Assembly: GCF_027594545.1 (NCBI RefSeq)
Contig: NZ_CP115160.1
Span: 1-64,000 of the forward strand
Length of the DNA: 64,000 bases
Source of the DNA: Algoriphagus sp. TR-M9
GTDB lineage: Bacteria > Bacteroidota > Bacteroidia > Cytophagales > Cyclobacteriaceae
Direction of reading: 5' to 3'
The translations under genes and the position numbers were made by a program. Shown here one piece after another: positions 15,001 through 25,051 of the stretch. Every line of letters starts with the position of its first letter. The stretch's first letter is position 1. The notes below the pieces were generated by a model. That model searched no databases. It was not told the DNA's origin and saw only the letters and a list, made by a program, of their open reading frames with translations.

Positions 15001-16437
15001 ACGGGTCAGCTGGGAAAGCCGGTTTTCTCTGGTAGCATAGACCAACTGGGGGTGCGAAACAATACCATTCAGAATATACAGCAAACCGGCAAAGTGGACT
15101 TTTCAGGAATTAGGCTGACTAATCCAAAAATAGAGGTTTACCTGCCTCAGGAGGGCGAAATTTCTGAAAAGGTGAAAAAAGCAAAACCTGAAGTTAAAAG
15201 CGAAACAGGCTTGATTGAGGCCGTGCTACTTCAGGACCTTTTGGTTCAAAATGGGTCGATCTCCGTCCGGACTAAGGAAGGAGCTCAAATCCCAAAGTTG
15301 AATTTTAATCATGTGAATTTTGGACTGCAGGATCTGAATCTGAATGTACTGGATATGGAACAGGAAGTAGGTCCGGAATTTTTGATAGATAAGGATTTGA
15401 ATCTTTCTGTGTCCAATTATCATATTTTGACCAGTGACAGTATGAATCGCATCAGGGTAGGTAAGATAGTTTACTTGGATAAAAACCTGATTCTGGATAG
15501 CATTTCTGTAGAGCCTGCAATGGGAAGATATGAGTTTTTGCGTAAAAAGGGGTACCAAGACAATGCCATTGACGCATTTGTGAGTAGAGCTACCGTGGAG
15601 GGAATCAACTTTGATGAATATTTTGAGAATCAAAACCTGAGAGCTTCTGCGCTACGGATTGATGGCTTGCAAATGGATGTTTTCAGGGATAAACGAATTC
15701 CTTTGAAGGAAGGAATAGTCAAGCCTATGCCGCAGGAATTATTGGAAAAGGCATTTTTTGATGTGACTATAGATTCCTTGTTAGTGAATGGAAGTAAAAT
15801 CCGATATCAGGAATTTGGCCCCAAATCCATGATTCCCGGGTCCATCTATTTTGGAAATGTTAGTGCCAGTTTAGTTCCGTTTGTCATGCGCAAGGCGGGG
15901 GAAGATTATCCTGTGGATTTTAGCACCTTACAGGCTGATGCAGCTATTATGGGAGAAGGAGCGATAAGCCTGAATGCTAAGATGTACTCTGATGATCCTT
16001 ATCCTATGGATGTGCATGCTACTCTTGGGGAGTTTGATCTCCGGAAAATCAATAATATGGTAAGCCATGGGGCATTTATCAGAATCCTCGAGGGGAAAGT
16101 GACCGATGGGGAGTGGAAATTCAGAATCAATAAAGAGGAAGCTTGGGGGGAGATGAACTTTCGTTATGAGGATCTTAAAGTAGAATTTCTGGATTCCCTG
16201 ACCTTAGAGCGGGGGAGAGGAAAGCTAGGTCTTTTGACCTTTTTGGCAAATACCATTACCAAAAAGAGCAATCCCAGGAAGCTGTTTAATCGCAGGGTAA
16301 TATCTGACATTTACTATGAGCGAGACGAAAGCAAGTTTATTTTCGCAGGTTGGTGGAGAGCTACCTTTAGCGGAATCAAAGGAGCGCTAGGCTTAGGCCA
16401 GGCCAAAATGCCTAAGCGGAAAGAAGAGGAGGAGTGA
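12085..16437 (+). CDS. Giant AsmA-like envelope protein
   Basis: A 1450-aa protein with a basic N-terminus, one membrane helix (about 20-42) and then a long, repetitive beta-rich region extending to the end. The segment after the helix (VDFNQVRFSLFRRGVFLDGI) is the short repeat with which AsmA-family proteins begin, and similar beta repeats (DGVHAIHSDKVYISSLEN, DGIHVISGEKVSLSSFKD) recur throughout. AsmA/TamB-type proteins are inner-membrane-anchored periplasmic bridges for lipid or protein traffic to the outer membrane. The C-terminus is acidic (KRKEEEE). It stands alone, and a shared terminator follows. Confidence 0.75.
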   Translation: MAEEKRTKNSKHPFRKKVVRGLMLGVLAVLFLEFVVYFGANFLLASWVRTKINEASKDIYDVDFNQVRFSLFRRGVFLDGIVMKPVEGLSSDQDRTLFDISLDQLGFKNLWFDFSEEVLYVGNVEFDNPSINMILPDLPDSVLENRPKRDLSQVKELEEELQKIISRANFTGVYINEVLIDNADLFFLNFLSHNSLKAENTKLVIKDINWTTSQDWETPFNARGFEFNLERVDFPLPDGVHAIHSDKVYISSLENIIDLEGFQLYPDKSQPSKAYYSLALKDLRVGNVDLNKAFMSSDVLIDEIVLNQPDFKVEKTEAGIRDSTATGDLNEMIQGILKSFEVKELSINAGKFVSANSADSLKNRIDIKKFDFKMIEFYLGQDESKRSNQFFYGQDASMEIQNADLYLSDGIHVISGEKVSLSSFKDELLIENVNMAPREGILAQVEPDNILRVSLPMLVLNEANLKKLYNQGVFDVQEMLVQSPKLEMTELKSSGNSSQNKLQAVLEGYLDEIAIQTVRLEEGEIQFTNDQGERSDDIGFEKFSLLLENVSIYPNVKTTLSERFLADEMVLSLDKYRLKLRDNLHEFMADRIVIDSKNSRVLINDFVLRPENPDSIQYSLDTYGKSVVLNVEIPEFRIEGIDLMAAYMDNKLLINQVTVPAPKANYTRYRKNNRSKSATHVESSGEIKDLLTAYFSYIQIDSVSFSDGAISYTNYSGPKEITFSEDSLTLNLKGFFLAENVQRTQAGTFFSDEIDLILAQYNFSVAGGSYNVDTDGIRYNSKSQSIHLDNITLSPSASLKSKIGLSLSLPSVALEGVDIESFLFENKLELDKLLVEGSSIGLEIRPEFEQVAERKKSKILEGNALPKAIERIAIDTIESSNSSLSLNYKVGDDDFESIQTDFDLAITGFDLDSTANAREDIAGLFDQISLSLQDFSYALPDSVHVLKFSSLYVDNTAEETVFSEVEVVPRNTTGQLGKPVFSGSIDQLGVRNNTIQNIQQTGKVDFSGIRLTNPKIEVYLPQEGEISEKVKKAKPEVKSETGLIEAVLLQDLLVQNGSISVRTKEGAQIPKLNFNHVNFGLQDLNLNVLDMEQEVGPEFLIDKDLNLSVSNYHILTSDSMNRIRVGKIVYLDKNLILDSISVEPAMGRYEFLRKKGYQDNAIDAFVSRATVEGINFDEYFENQNLRASALRIDGLQMDVFRDKRIPLKEGIVKPMPQELLEKAFFDVTIDSLLVNGSKIRYQEFGPKSMIPGSIYFGNVSASLVPFVMRKAGEDYPVDFSTLQADAAIMGEGAISLNAKMYSDDPYPMDVHATLGEFDLRKINNMVSHGAFIRILEGKVTDGEWKFRINKEEAWGEMNFRYEDLKVEFLDSLTLERGRGKLGLLTFLANTITKKSNPRKLFNRRVISDIYYERDESKFIFAGWWRATFSGIKGALGLGQAKMPKRKEEEE

Positions 16438-16584
16438 TAGTTTTTAGTGGGAAGTCGCAGTTTACAAAGCCTGATTGGTAATAAGAACTTTCTCAATCAT
16501 AATAAGTGAGCGTAGTTGGGTTGATATTATTTTCTTTTCACAGTAAGATGGTTTTTCTCACATGTTTCATTCGTTGAAAAGCAA

Positions 16585-16617
16585 AAAGCCCTTTGGAATC
16601 CAATTCCTAAGGGCTTT
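16585..16617. terminator. Bidirectional terminator between convergent genes
   Basis: AAAGCCCTT and AAGGGCTTT arms with a further GGAAT/ATTCC inner stem, between the rightward AsmA-like gene and the leftward T9SS cargo gene. Confidence 0.75.
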
Positions 16618-16637
16618 AATAAAATATATCAAATGAA

Positions 16638-19600
16638 TTATCTTCTTAAGATTTTGAGTTGCTCGGTATGCTTACCCCAGGTCAACTGAACAATATGAAT
16701 TCCTGGAGCAGCCTGCTCTAGATAATTATTAACAGCAATGCTCACCTCCTCTATTGATCTTACCGAATAGGTTTCAAAGGTACCTATTACATCAGCTATT
16801 TTGACAAAGATTGGTTCATCTCTATAGCTGCTTCTATCCAAAAGATCTACGGTCACGTATGTTCCTGGACTACTAGGGTTAGGGTAAACTATCCAAGACG
16901 TTTGGCCCTTGAGCCCTTTTACCTGAATAGATCTAGTGACACTGTAACTAAAAGACTCATCTGTATCAATTTGCTTCAATCGATATAAGATATTACCTCC
17001 TGAGGCTGGTAGTTCTAAGTCCTCAAAGCTGTAGTAAGTAGGCGAGTCAGAATATCCTTGACCTTTAACTTCTCCAATTTTAGTCCAAGAAGATAAATCA
17101 CTAGCTAAAGCTCTTTCTATTTCAAAGCGATCATTTCCCCATTCTTGGGAAGTAGCCCAAGTGAGTTCTCCACTACGGCTTTCAAGGTTGTATTCAGCAT
17201 TGAAGTAGAGGTAGGATACTTCGAGGATGCGGTAGTTGAAGTAAGTAATGTAAACTACTCCTTGACCACCGGAACCGCCGCCCAAATTTCCTGCCCCTCC
17301 TCCTGATCCAGTATAATCAGTACCATTACCACCGATGGAATTCGGTCCTGCATTGCCTCCTAAAACTACTCCATTTACTTCGCCTCCAGAGCCTTCAATT
17401 TTTCCGCCATTGTTGTTGCTGTTATCATTGAAACCAATGCCACCACCTCCAGCACCATAGCCATAGGTATTTCCATTTATCAAGAATGTTGAGCCCTCTC
17501 CTCCCTCTCCTCCTTGTGAATTACCTACTCCAGATCCAGTTCCAGCTGTACCAGCAACACCGGCACCGCCACCGCCGCCGCCAGCACTAGAACCACCGCC
17601 TCCTTTTTTAGCTGAACCACCATTTCCTCCGCTATTACCCTGCCCAGCTTCTCCTTCTCCTCCCGATCCTGCATTATCTGAGCTTCCATAAGCGCCTCCA
17701 CCGCCAGAGGCTCCATCTAGACCCTCAACATTATTATATGAACCGCCCCCACCGCCTCCTTGGGCATTTAGATTTATTGTTATATTTCCGGCAACATCGG
17801 GTATGGAGGCACTTACCATAGTACTTTCTCCATTTTCACCTTTTTTATTCACGGTTTCCGCACCTTCTCCGCCGTCACCCACGTCTATATTCAAGGAATT
17901 TCCTGCTGCTATCCCAAATGGATTGTTGCTAAAGACTGACATAGAGGTGAAGCCGCCTCCACCGCCACCTCCGCCAGTATCGCCCATTCCTCCTCCTCCG
18001 CCGCCGCCAACGGCATATACTGAAAATTCAACCAATCCTTCCGGAATCTGCCAATCGTAATCACAAGTAAATCTAATTATAGTGGTTCCAGAAATCCCCC
18101 CATCATCGATTACTTCAAAGCAATCACCTTCATTTGGATCGGGGCATGTATAGGAAATAAGGACTTGACCATTTCCAACTCCTCCGGTACCTGTTAAATA
18201 GATTAGCGCACTGCTTTCTGGATCGGGATCTGAGGAATCGAGTGTTACCCAAGTATCTCTATCGATTCCGGTCGTACCACTTTGGCCAACAAATACTCCT
18301 AGTGGTTGTCCTGGTCTGACAGGAATTGTAATGGTTCCAGTTTCCCCTGTAGATCCTGCCGCGAAGGCTTGGATAGTAATTTCATAGATTCCCGCAGGAA
18401 CATGGAAAGTACCATCGATATTAAATGGAGCTCCGCAAACACTAAAGTAGGTGGTGTTTATGGGGTCGTTCTCGTATAGGTCTATAGTACAGACATCGGT
18501 TATTTTTCTAATGTTTTTTATTGTTAGTGTATAAACATCTACATCTTCAATGTCTAGCGGATCAGTACTAAAAGTGCCTCTCCCATTATTCACAAAAAAA
18601 GATGGAGAAGTAGTTTCAATCGGGGGATTAGTTCCATCATCAAGACTATAGCTTACTTCATACTCACCGTCTGGAAGGGTGGTCAGGTTGCCGTTAATGG
18701 TAATACTTGCTGAGCCACCACTAACTGTTGCGGAGGCAGAAGAAACAGAAGTTAATTCATAGGTTGGAGTTACATCAATACTACCAGTTGCAGTTAAGCC
18801 ATTGGTACAATTTCCGATTAGAGGAATACTATAGTTATAAAGCCCAGGAGTAGCTCCTGTTACATCTCCATTAAACTCAATTTCTCCTGTCGAAGAATTA
18901 AATACTGCATTTACCCCCGGAGGTAATCCTGTGGCAGATCCAATACTGGTGATTCCAGTGGTTGGCTGGGTAAATGGTTGAAGTGTAGGTTCACTGATAC
19001 ATACACTTGGAAATGGATTTGAAGTTGGACCTACTGTTGCCAAGGCTTCTACCTCTGTTGTAGAAGTAGCTGGACTTGCGGCAACACAACCTGTGCTACT
19101 GTCAGTATAACTTACTTCAACAGTTTTTGAACCATCTGATATCCACAGAATACTTACTGAAGAGTCGGTAGCACCAATTCCTCCTCCAGTAATTTCATAG
19201 TCCGTGTCTTCTACTCCTGGAATAGACCATATATAATTTGATTGACCAGGCTGAGTAGTGTAGGTAACTTCATCTATCTCAGCGCAGGTATCAGAGCCAG
19301 GAGAACTTGTGAATGTTGGTATTGGTAAGGGATCAATAGTTATAGTGTTGGTTGTTGGGGTAGATGGAGAACATCCATTTGCATCTGTATAAGAAATTGT
19401 AACATCTTTATTCCCATCAGTTAACCAAGTAATTGTTGCTGTATTTGAGGTGGAGGTACCTCCCGAAGTAATTATATAGTCAGTATTTTCTACTTGACCT
19501 GGGAAGCTCCAGGTGTAATTATCTTGTCCTGAATCTGTTGTATAGCTTACACTACTTCCTTCACAAACAAAGGGATCAGCATCTATACTGGATGTCAAAA

Positions 19601-22600
19601 TAGGAACAGGTAACGGATCAACTGTGATAGAATTAACAATCGGTGTGTCTGCCGTACATCCATTAGGGTCTGTGTAATAGATAGAAACATCTTTTGCACC
19701 ATCAGAAAGCCAAGTAATTGTAACTGAATTAGAACTTGATGTTCCGCCAGATGTAACGGTGTAATCTGTATTTAGAACTTGTCCCGGAAATTCCCAAATG
19801 TAGTTGGTTTGGCCCGACTCAGTAGTATAAGTTACGGGTGTCCCTACACACACAAATGGATCAAAATCAACATCTGAAGTTAATGTAGGTACTGGAAGGG
19901 GGTTTACTGTAAAGGCTCCAGATGGGCCGGATAGAACATTTTCTCCACAATCACTGGATACTTTTACAAAATAATATAAAGTTCCTAAAGTTGTTGGGGG
20001 GGTAAATGAATCTGAATTTGCTCCTGAAATCTCTACGACGTTTGCGCCTAATGTATCAGCTACTGCAGAGGTGTTACTATACCATTGATAGTTTATTGTA
20101 CCATGTCCGTCAGCAACAACAGAAATTGGTGTAAAAGTATTGTCTTCGCATATTTCTTGAGCGCTAAGAGATTCACTTGTAACAACAGAGGGTTGGTTTA
20201 CAGTAAATGCTCCTGAAACATCAGAAGGTACAGTACCACATTCTGATGCTGCGGTAGCGTAATAGTATAAAGTCCCAACAGTTGAACTTGAAGGAGTATA
20301 AGTAGGTGATGTGGCACCGGAAATTGGAGTTCCTCCTGTATTATTTGGAAAACTATTACTGTACCATTGGTAGAGAATATCAGGAAAATCTATCGGATCA
20401 GTTTCTCCAATTGCTGCAACTTCTAATTCAGGAAAAATTCCATCTTTACAGGTTTCTACATCAGCTGTTGATGGATCAAGAGTGATATATGTTGCTGGTG
20501 GTAATACAATATATTCACCTGAAATAATTGATGTTTCCACCCCACAGAATCCTGTTACTACAACATAGTAGTAATAACTATCAAATTCTGGCGTTGTAGA
20601 AGGAGGTGTAAAAGTTGCTGAAGTTGCTCCAGAAACTGGAGTACCTGGATTTGTTACTGGATCAAGATTATCTGTTTTTGTATACCACTGATAGGTCAAA
20701 TCTGCTCCATCTGCTACTACAGTTAGGGGTAGAAATCCATCTCCATAGCATTCTACTTCTCCAGTATTATCTATTTCAGTTGTGATAACTGTTGTAGGTT
20801 CCACAGTTGCTTCCATAAAACTAGATGTGGCTATTGGGCTACAATCACTTGAGACTTCAACATAATAATAGGTTGTTCCAATGGAAGCTGATGGAGGTGT
20901 ATAATTGGGTGAATTTGAACCTACCATAGTAGCTCCAGTTTTACTTGGGCTACCATTGCTGAACCATTGGTAGTTAAGTGTACCTGTACCAACCGCAGTA
21001 ATTGAAAGTTCACTAAAATTGGCCCCATCGCAGATTCGCTGATCTGCCATATTTTCGGATGTGATTTCTGAAGCACGATTGACAGTAATTGTTCCCTCTG
21101 CAAATAAGTCATTACATCCACCAAGTAATGGAATTGAGTAATTATATGGACTATTCACATGCTCTGTTGGGCTACCTGAGATCGTAATAATATTTCCAGC
21201 CCATGTAGCTGAAAGCCCAGGGGGAAGTCCATTTGCTCCATCTATTCCATCATCAACTATACCCGTTGCGCCAGTAGTAGTGAAAGTTATTGGCGATAAT
21301 GGTGTATCTATACAAAGTGGTTGGTCTACAGCTGTATTTGGAGAAACAGTATTATCATCAAATACAGTAATAGTTCCGGTTGCAAATACAGTCCCACAGC
21401 CTCCTGTAAGTGGGATCGAATAATTGTATGGGCTATTTGTAGTAGAGGAAGGAGTTCCTGAAATAGTTATGACTCCAGAATTCCATGTAGCAGTGACACC
21501 AGGTGGTAGTCCATTTGCACCATCAGCCCCATCATTTGATATTCCAGTCGCTCCAGTTGTATTGAATGTAATATCTACTAATGCTTCATTGATACATTGG
21601 GACTGATCTTCACTTCCAACAGGAGTTGCAGTGTTTTCAGGATTGACTGTAATTGTTACAGTAAAATCTTCTCCTGTACAAGATCCAGAAGTTGGTGTAA
21701 TGGTGTAAGTTGCAGTTCCTGGTATGTTTGTTGGGTTGGATAAAGTACCGCTAATGGTGTTTCCACTTCCTGCTACTCCTCCAATCACACCTCCTGTCAT
21801 GATAGGCGCGTTCCAAGAATAAGTAGTACCTGAAGGAATGATACCATCAGTACCGTTGGCTGGATCGATTGTAAATGAATCAGTTGTACAAATAGTTTCC
21901 GAAAAATCGGTAATTGTTGCTACAGGGTCCACTGTAACTGTAACTGTGAAGTCTGGACCGATACAGCCATTTACTGAAGGAGTGACTGTGTAGGTTGCTG
22001 TTTGAACAGTATTGGTAGTGTTGGTCAAAGTACCAGAAATACTGGTTCCGCTACCAGCCGCTCCACCAGTTAATCCGCCTGACATAGCAGGAGCTCCCCA
22101 GGTATAAGTTGTACCGGAAGGAACAAATCCATTGGTGCCATCCATTGGTGTCGCAGTAAAAGTCTCTTCACTGCAAATAGTTTCAGACATGTCTGTGACA
22201 TCAGGCTCTAGAATAACGGTCACTGTGCCTGTCTTTGTAAGCGTGAAGAAAGAATTATATGGAGGTGTAGCACTAATTGTGAAAGTACCACTTTCTAGTG
22301 GAATTCCCGATATAGAGATCGTACCTGCTGTTAGATTGGGAGAGCTAGCAGTCAACCCGTTGGGAAGGTTTGAAACACTAACATTTGTTGAGTTTGGCGG
22401 GAAGGAATAAGAAATTGTTGTAATTGGATCATCTTCACAAACTGTTTGATTATCAGTTCCTGTAGCAGAGGTTAGGGCGATGTAAGAGATACGAATTTGA
22501 CCATTTCCACCGTTTCCACCTTTAATATCGGTTTCTGATGAGTTTTTTCTTATTACACCTCCCCCACCACCTCCTGGATTAGCACCATCTACTCCATCTC

Positions 22601-23195
22601 CTTGATCACCAGTTTTTCCATTACCGCCATTTCCACCTCCTATTTGAGCTGAACCACCAGATGAATTATTTGCATCAGATCCATGCGCATTTATTCCAGC
22701 AGATGATCCTCCGCCACCCCCGAAATTACTACCCGCGTTCGCTCCATCTCCTCCCCTGTATGTAATGTCTCCAATCCCAATCGCCCCACCTGTTGCTCCA
22801 CTAGAAGCGCCATCTGCAACGGAATTTCCACCATTAGCTAATAAAGTAGTATTGCTTAAAAACCAACTGTCTTCACCTTTTTCTTGCGTTGTTGAACCAA
22901 ACCCAACATAATAGTCGATTACTTGTCCTGGAGACACTGTAATAATACTCCGAGAATATCCTCCGCCACCGCCTCCTCCAGTTTCACCATTTCCATCTGA
23001 CTTTCTTCTAGTGCCACCTCTACCACCGCCACCCCATACTTCTACAGTTATTGAAGTTACCCCTGCTGGAACAGTGAATTGACGAACTTCTGGATCAGCT
23101 AAATCAGGCGAAAAACTTACAGTCTGCCCATACGCCTCCCACCCGACAACAATCAGTAAGAAAAATAAAATACTTACGGGTAGATTTCTACTCAT
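16638..23195 (-). CDS. Very large T9SS cargo with glycine-rich and PKD-like domains
   Basis: A 2185-aa secreted protein. Residues 1-23 form a signal peptide. Residues about 24-240 are a glycine-rich module (VEVWGGGGRGG, then GGGGGGG tracts), and a second copy lies near 1690-1990 (YAVGGGGGGGMGDTGGG). Between them stand many Ig/PKD-like repeats with motifs such as TATYTVTP, FTVTVTV and YYYV, first in runs of about 80-100 aa. The last 170 residues are a fibronectin-like linker and a type A sorting tail (WIVYPNPSSPG ... LKILRR) that directs export and attachment by T9SS. It may be a surface adhesin or matrix protein; the ligand is unknown. It shares its C-terminal 170 residues with the gene at 25447. 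Confidence 0.8.
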   Translation of the reverse strand: MSRNLPVSILFFLLIVVGWEAYGQTVSFSPDLADPEVRQFTVPAGVTSITVEVWGGGGRGGTRRKSDGNGETGGGGGGGYSRSIITVSPGQVIDYYVGFGSTTQEKGEDSWFLSNTTLLANGGNSVADGASSGATGGAIGIGDITYRGGDGANAGSNFGGGGGSSAGINAHGSDANNSSGGSAQIGGGNGGNGKTGDQGDGVDGANPGGGGGGVIRKNSSETDIKGGNGGNGQIRISYIALTSATGTDNQTVCEDDPITTISYSFPPNSTNVSVSNLPNGLTASSPNLTAGTISISGIPLESGTFTISATPPYNSFFTLTKTGTVTVILEPDVTDMSETICSEETFTATPMDGTNGFVPSGTTYTWGAPAMSGGLTGGAAGSGTSISGTLTNTTNTVQTATYTVTPSVNGCIGPDFTVTVTVDPVATITDFSETICTTDSFTIDPANGTDGIIPSGTTYSWNAPIMTGGVIGGVAGSGNTISGTLSNPTNIPGTATYTITPTSGSCTGEDFTVTITVNPENTATPVGSEDQSQCINEALVDITFNTTGATGISNDGADGANGLPPGVTATWNSGVITISGTPSSTTNSPYNYSIPLTGGCGTVFATGTITVFDDNTVSPNTAVDQPLCIDTPLSPITFTTTGATGIVDDGIDGANGLPPGLSATWAGNIITISGSPTEHVNSPYNYSIPLLGGCNDLFAEGTITVNRASEITSENMADQRICDGANFSELSITAVGTGTLNYQWFSNGSPSKTGATMVGSNSPNYTPPSASIGTTYYYVEVSSDCSPIATSSFMEATVEPTTVITTEIDNTGEVECYGDGFLPLTVVADGADLTYQWYTKTDNLDPVTNPGTPVSGATSATFTPPSTTPEFDSYYYYVVVTGFCGVETSIISGEYIVLPPATYITLDPSTADVETCKDGIFPELEVAAIGETDPIDFPDILYQWYSNSFPNNTGGTPISGATSPTYTPSSSTVGTLYYYATAASECGTVPSDVSGAFTVNQPSVVTSESLSAQEICEDNTFTPISVVADGHGTINYQWYSNTSAVADTLGANVVEISGANSDSFTPPTTLGTLYYFVKVSSDCGENVLSGPSGAFTVNPLPVPTLTSDVDFDPFVCVGTPVTYTTESGQTNYIWEFPGQVLNTDYTVTSGGTSSSNSVTITWLSDGAKDVSIYYTDPNGCTADTPIVNSITVDPLPVPILTSSIDADPFVCEGSSVSYTTDSGQDNYTWSFPGQVENTDYIITSGGTSTSNTATITWLTDGNKDVTISYTDANGCSPSTPTTNTITIDPLPIPTFTSSPGSDTCAEIDEVTYTTQPGQSNYIWSIPGVEDTDYEITGGGIGATDSSVSILWISDGSKTVEVSYTDSSTGCVAASPATSTTEVEALATVGPTSNPFPSVCISEPTLQPFTQPTTGITSIGSATGLPPGVNAVFNSSTGEIEFNGDVTGATPGLYNYSIPLIGNCTNGLTATGSIDVTPTYELTSVSSASATVSGGSASITINGNLTTLPDGEYEVSYSLDDGTNPPIETTSPSFFVNNGRGTFSTDPLDIEDVDVYTLTIKNIRKITDVCTIDLYENDPINTTYFSVCGAPFNIDGTFHVPAGIYEITIQAFAAGSTGETGTITIPVRPGQPLGVFVGQSGTTGIDRDTWVTLDSSDPDPESSALIYLTGTGGVGNGQVLISYTCPDPNEGDCFEVIDDGGISGTTIIRFTCDYDWQIPEGLVEFSVYAVGGGGGGGMGDTGGGGGGGGFTSMSVFSNNPFGIAAGNSLNIDVGDGGEGAETVNKKGENGESTMVSASIPDVAGNITINLNAQGGGGGGSYNNVEGLDGASGGGGAYGSSDNAGSGGEGEAGQGNSGGNGGSAKKGGGGSSAGGGGGGAGVAGTAGTGSGVGNSQGGEGGEGSTFLINGNTYGYGAGGGGIGFNDNSNNNGGKIEGSGGEVNGVVLGGNAGPNSIGGNGTDYTGSGGGAGNLGGGSGGQGVVYITYFNYRILEVSYLYFNAEYNLESRSGELTWATSQEWGNDRFEIERALASDLSSWTKIGEVKGQGYSDSPTYYSFEDLELPASGGNILYRLKQIDTDESFSYSVTRSIQVKGLKGQTSWIVYPNPSSPGTYVTVDLLDRSSYRDEPIFVKIADVIGTFETYSVRSIEEVSIAVNNYLEQAAPGIHIVQLTWGKHTEQLKILRR

Positions 23196-23387
23196 ATAAT
23201 ATTAACCAATAAATGGTTTTCGTGCCATTAAAATTGCATTTCAAATTTAATCATTTTGCCGACAATCTATACATGGGTGCTTGGTTATGTCGTAGATCTC
23301 AAAAATATTGAACTATTATTAGGGGGTATAGTACTTTTAGTGACAAATTTGAAAGTAAACTAGTATAATTTCTGCTTTACTACAAAA

Positions 23388-23416
23388 AAAACCGATCCAG
23401 GCTTTGGATCGGTTTT
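23388..23416 (-). terminator. Terminator of the beta-propeller lipoprotein gene
   Basis: Perfect 12-bp arms AAAACCGATCCA and TGGATCGGTTTT with a 5-nt loop, 20 bp past the stop of the leftward gene. The other bases of 23196-23437 are A+T-rich and hold no gene; they should contain the promoter of the 2185-aa protein. Confidence 0.8.
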
Positions 23417-23437
23417 GAAGTATATGAGAACTTTTGA

Positions 23438-25051
23438 TTAGTTAAATTTCCCTTCTGTATCTGTGAAATCACCTATGATTTGAGCACCACTATTGACAGT
23501 AACCGTACCGTAAACGGTGATACTATTTCCTTCGCCAAGGAATTCTAGTGTAGCTCCACTGTTTAGTCTTAAATCACCATAGATTACTGTACTTCCCTGA
23601 AGCTGAAGCTTAGACTGGCTGTTAATGTTTAAGGTTGAGTTCTTTTGATATTGTCCAAAAGCAAAAGAACCTTTAACGGTCATCAGTCCATTGCTATTCA
23701 CATTCAAGTTTTGTTCCACAGCTAATGAACCACAGAATAAGAAGGTTCCACCGATGTTTACGTTTTTCAAAGAAGCAGCACCTGAGTAGGCCTGCGTTTC
23801 ATTACTGTTTACATTCAGGTTTGCATTGCCGCTATATGGGGAAAGGCCTTCGCAGGATACATCCGTAGGCTCTTCAGCTTGATTGATTTTCAAAATCTGA
23901 AGACCTCCGAAGCCAGTTGCGACAAAGACAAACTCCTCTTCATTTCTCACAAAGTTGGATGAACCATCCAGGTCCAAAACACCAAATACTTTGATGGCAC
24001 CTAGGTCTGAAACATCTGAAATAGAAATACCTGCTGCTCCATTTGCCATGAAAAGCAAGTTTTGGTCTACTGAAACTGCATTGGTCACGATATCACCCGG
24101 CTCAACATCATCTGGACGGATAGGTATGGCCAGCTTTTGTACCAAAGTTCCATCGTTCATTTTATAAATTCCTGCTCCGTTTGCACCTTCAGATACATAC
24201 AAATTGCCATTATCAATATCCAAAGTTCTCTTTGCGCCAGCTACATCAGACGCTAATGGAATTGTAACTACCTCTGAAAGGCTGTTTGGGTCCAAGATGT
24301 GAACTCCAGTTGCGCCACTCAGGACGGCGAGTCTGTCATTGCCAAAGGCCACAGCTCTAAGGTCTTCCATTTCGGTCGAGTTTCCTGGAGTTTGGGTGGC
24401 GTCAAATAGGCCTATGATTCCGGCATTTCCACTGGTTACGGCAGTGTTAGTATTAGTATTAGCAACATCCGTGGCTACAAAACCAGGCATTGAAGTGTAG
24501 GAAAAATCGGATGTAAATCTACCATTGGCGACCGAAACGGTGATTAAATTGGCCGGTGAAGTCACATCAGTGTTTTCATCAATATTCACTGCTGCAGCCA
24601 AGTAAAGTGTGCCGTTTTTATATTCTAAAGCACTGATATCGGTATCCGTGAAAATGGCCTGCTCGGTGATCACAGGGCTATAAATATTGGTAATATCAAA
24701 GATATCCACAGCACCTAGATACTCACTGCCTTCTGTGTTATAGGACACATAAGCATAATTCCCGTCTATATCCACATGCGTTGCCTTTAATGTTTTTCCA
24801 TCAAACTCTGGTGCGTCCACTTGGGAAACCAAAATAAGCGGAAGGTTAGAGGCTTCCTCCTGGATCCTGCCTGCCGGAGCATTTGGATCCACTACGCTTA
24901 TGACCCCTGCATTGTCCAATTTTACCCGGGCAGAAAGCGATTCGCTGTCCGAATTAAGGATAATAGAACTGTCATTGATAGGATCAGTGTCCCCGTTACA
25001 AGAGTAAAGGGCGATGGCCGCAGCCAGTCCGATTAGAAGATGTTTTTTCAT
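23438..25051 (-). CDS. LVIVD-repeat beta-propeller lipoprotein with bactofilin-like tail
   Basis: A 537-aa protein with a lipobox (LYSC, Cys18), so probably a lipoprotein. Residues about 60-390 hold repeats of the type GAVDIFDITNIYSPVITEQA and GISISDVSDLGAIKVFGVLD, each about 45 aa, matching LVIVD-like beta-propeller blades. The last 130 residues change to short regular strands (NLNVNSN, TLNINSQSKLQL, DLRLNSGATLEF) with a beta-helix look, like bactofilins or polymer-forming repeats. It lies between two T9SS cargo genes and probably works at the cell surface with them. Confidence 0.75.
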   Translation of the reverse strand: MKKHLLIGLAAAIALYSCNGDTDPINDSSIILNSDSESLSARVKLDNAGVISVVDPNAPAGRIQEEASNLPLILVSQVDAPEFDGKTLKATHVDIDGNYAYVSYNTEGSEYLGAVDIFDITNIYSPVITEQAIFTDTDISALEYKNGTLYLAAAVNIDENTDVTSPANLITVSVANGRFTSDFSYTSMPGFVATDVANTNTNTAVTSGNAGIIGLFDATQTPGNSTEMEDLRAVAFGNDRLAVLSGATGVHILDPNSLSEVVTIPLASDVAGAKRTLDIDNGNLYVSEGANGAGIYKMNDGTLVQKLAIPIRPDDVEPGDIVTNAVSVDQNLLFMANGAAGISISDVSDLGAIKVFGVLDLDGSSNFVRNEEEFVFVATGFGGLQILKINQAEEPTDVSCEGLSPYSGNANLNVNSNETQAYSGAASLKNVNIGGTFLFCGSLAVEQNLNVNSNGLMTVKGSFAFGQYQKNSTLNINSQSKLQLQGSTVIYGDLRLNSGATLEFLGEGNSITVYGTVTVNSGAQIIGDFTDTEGKFN

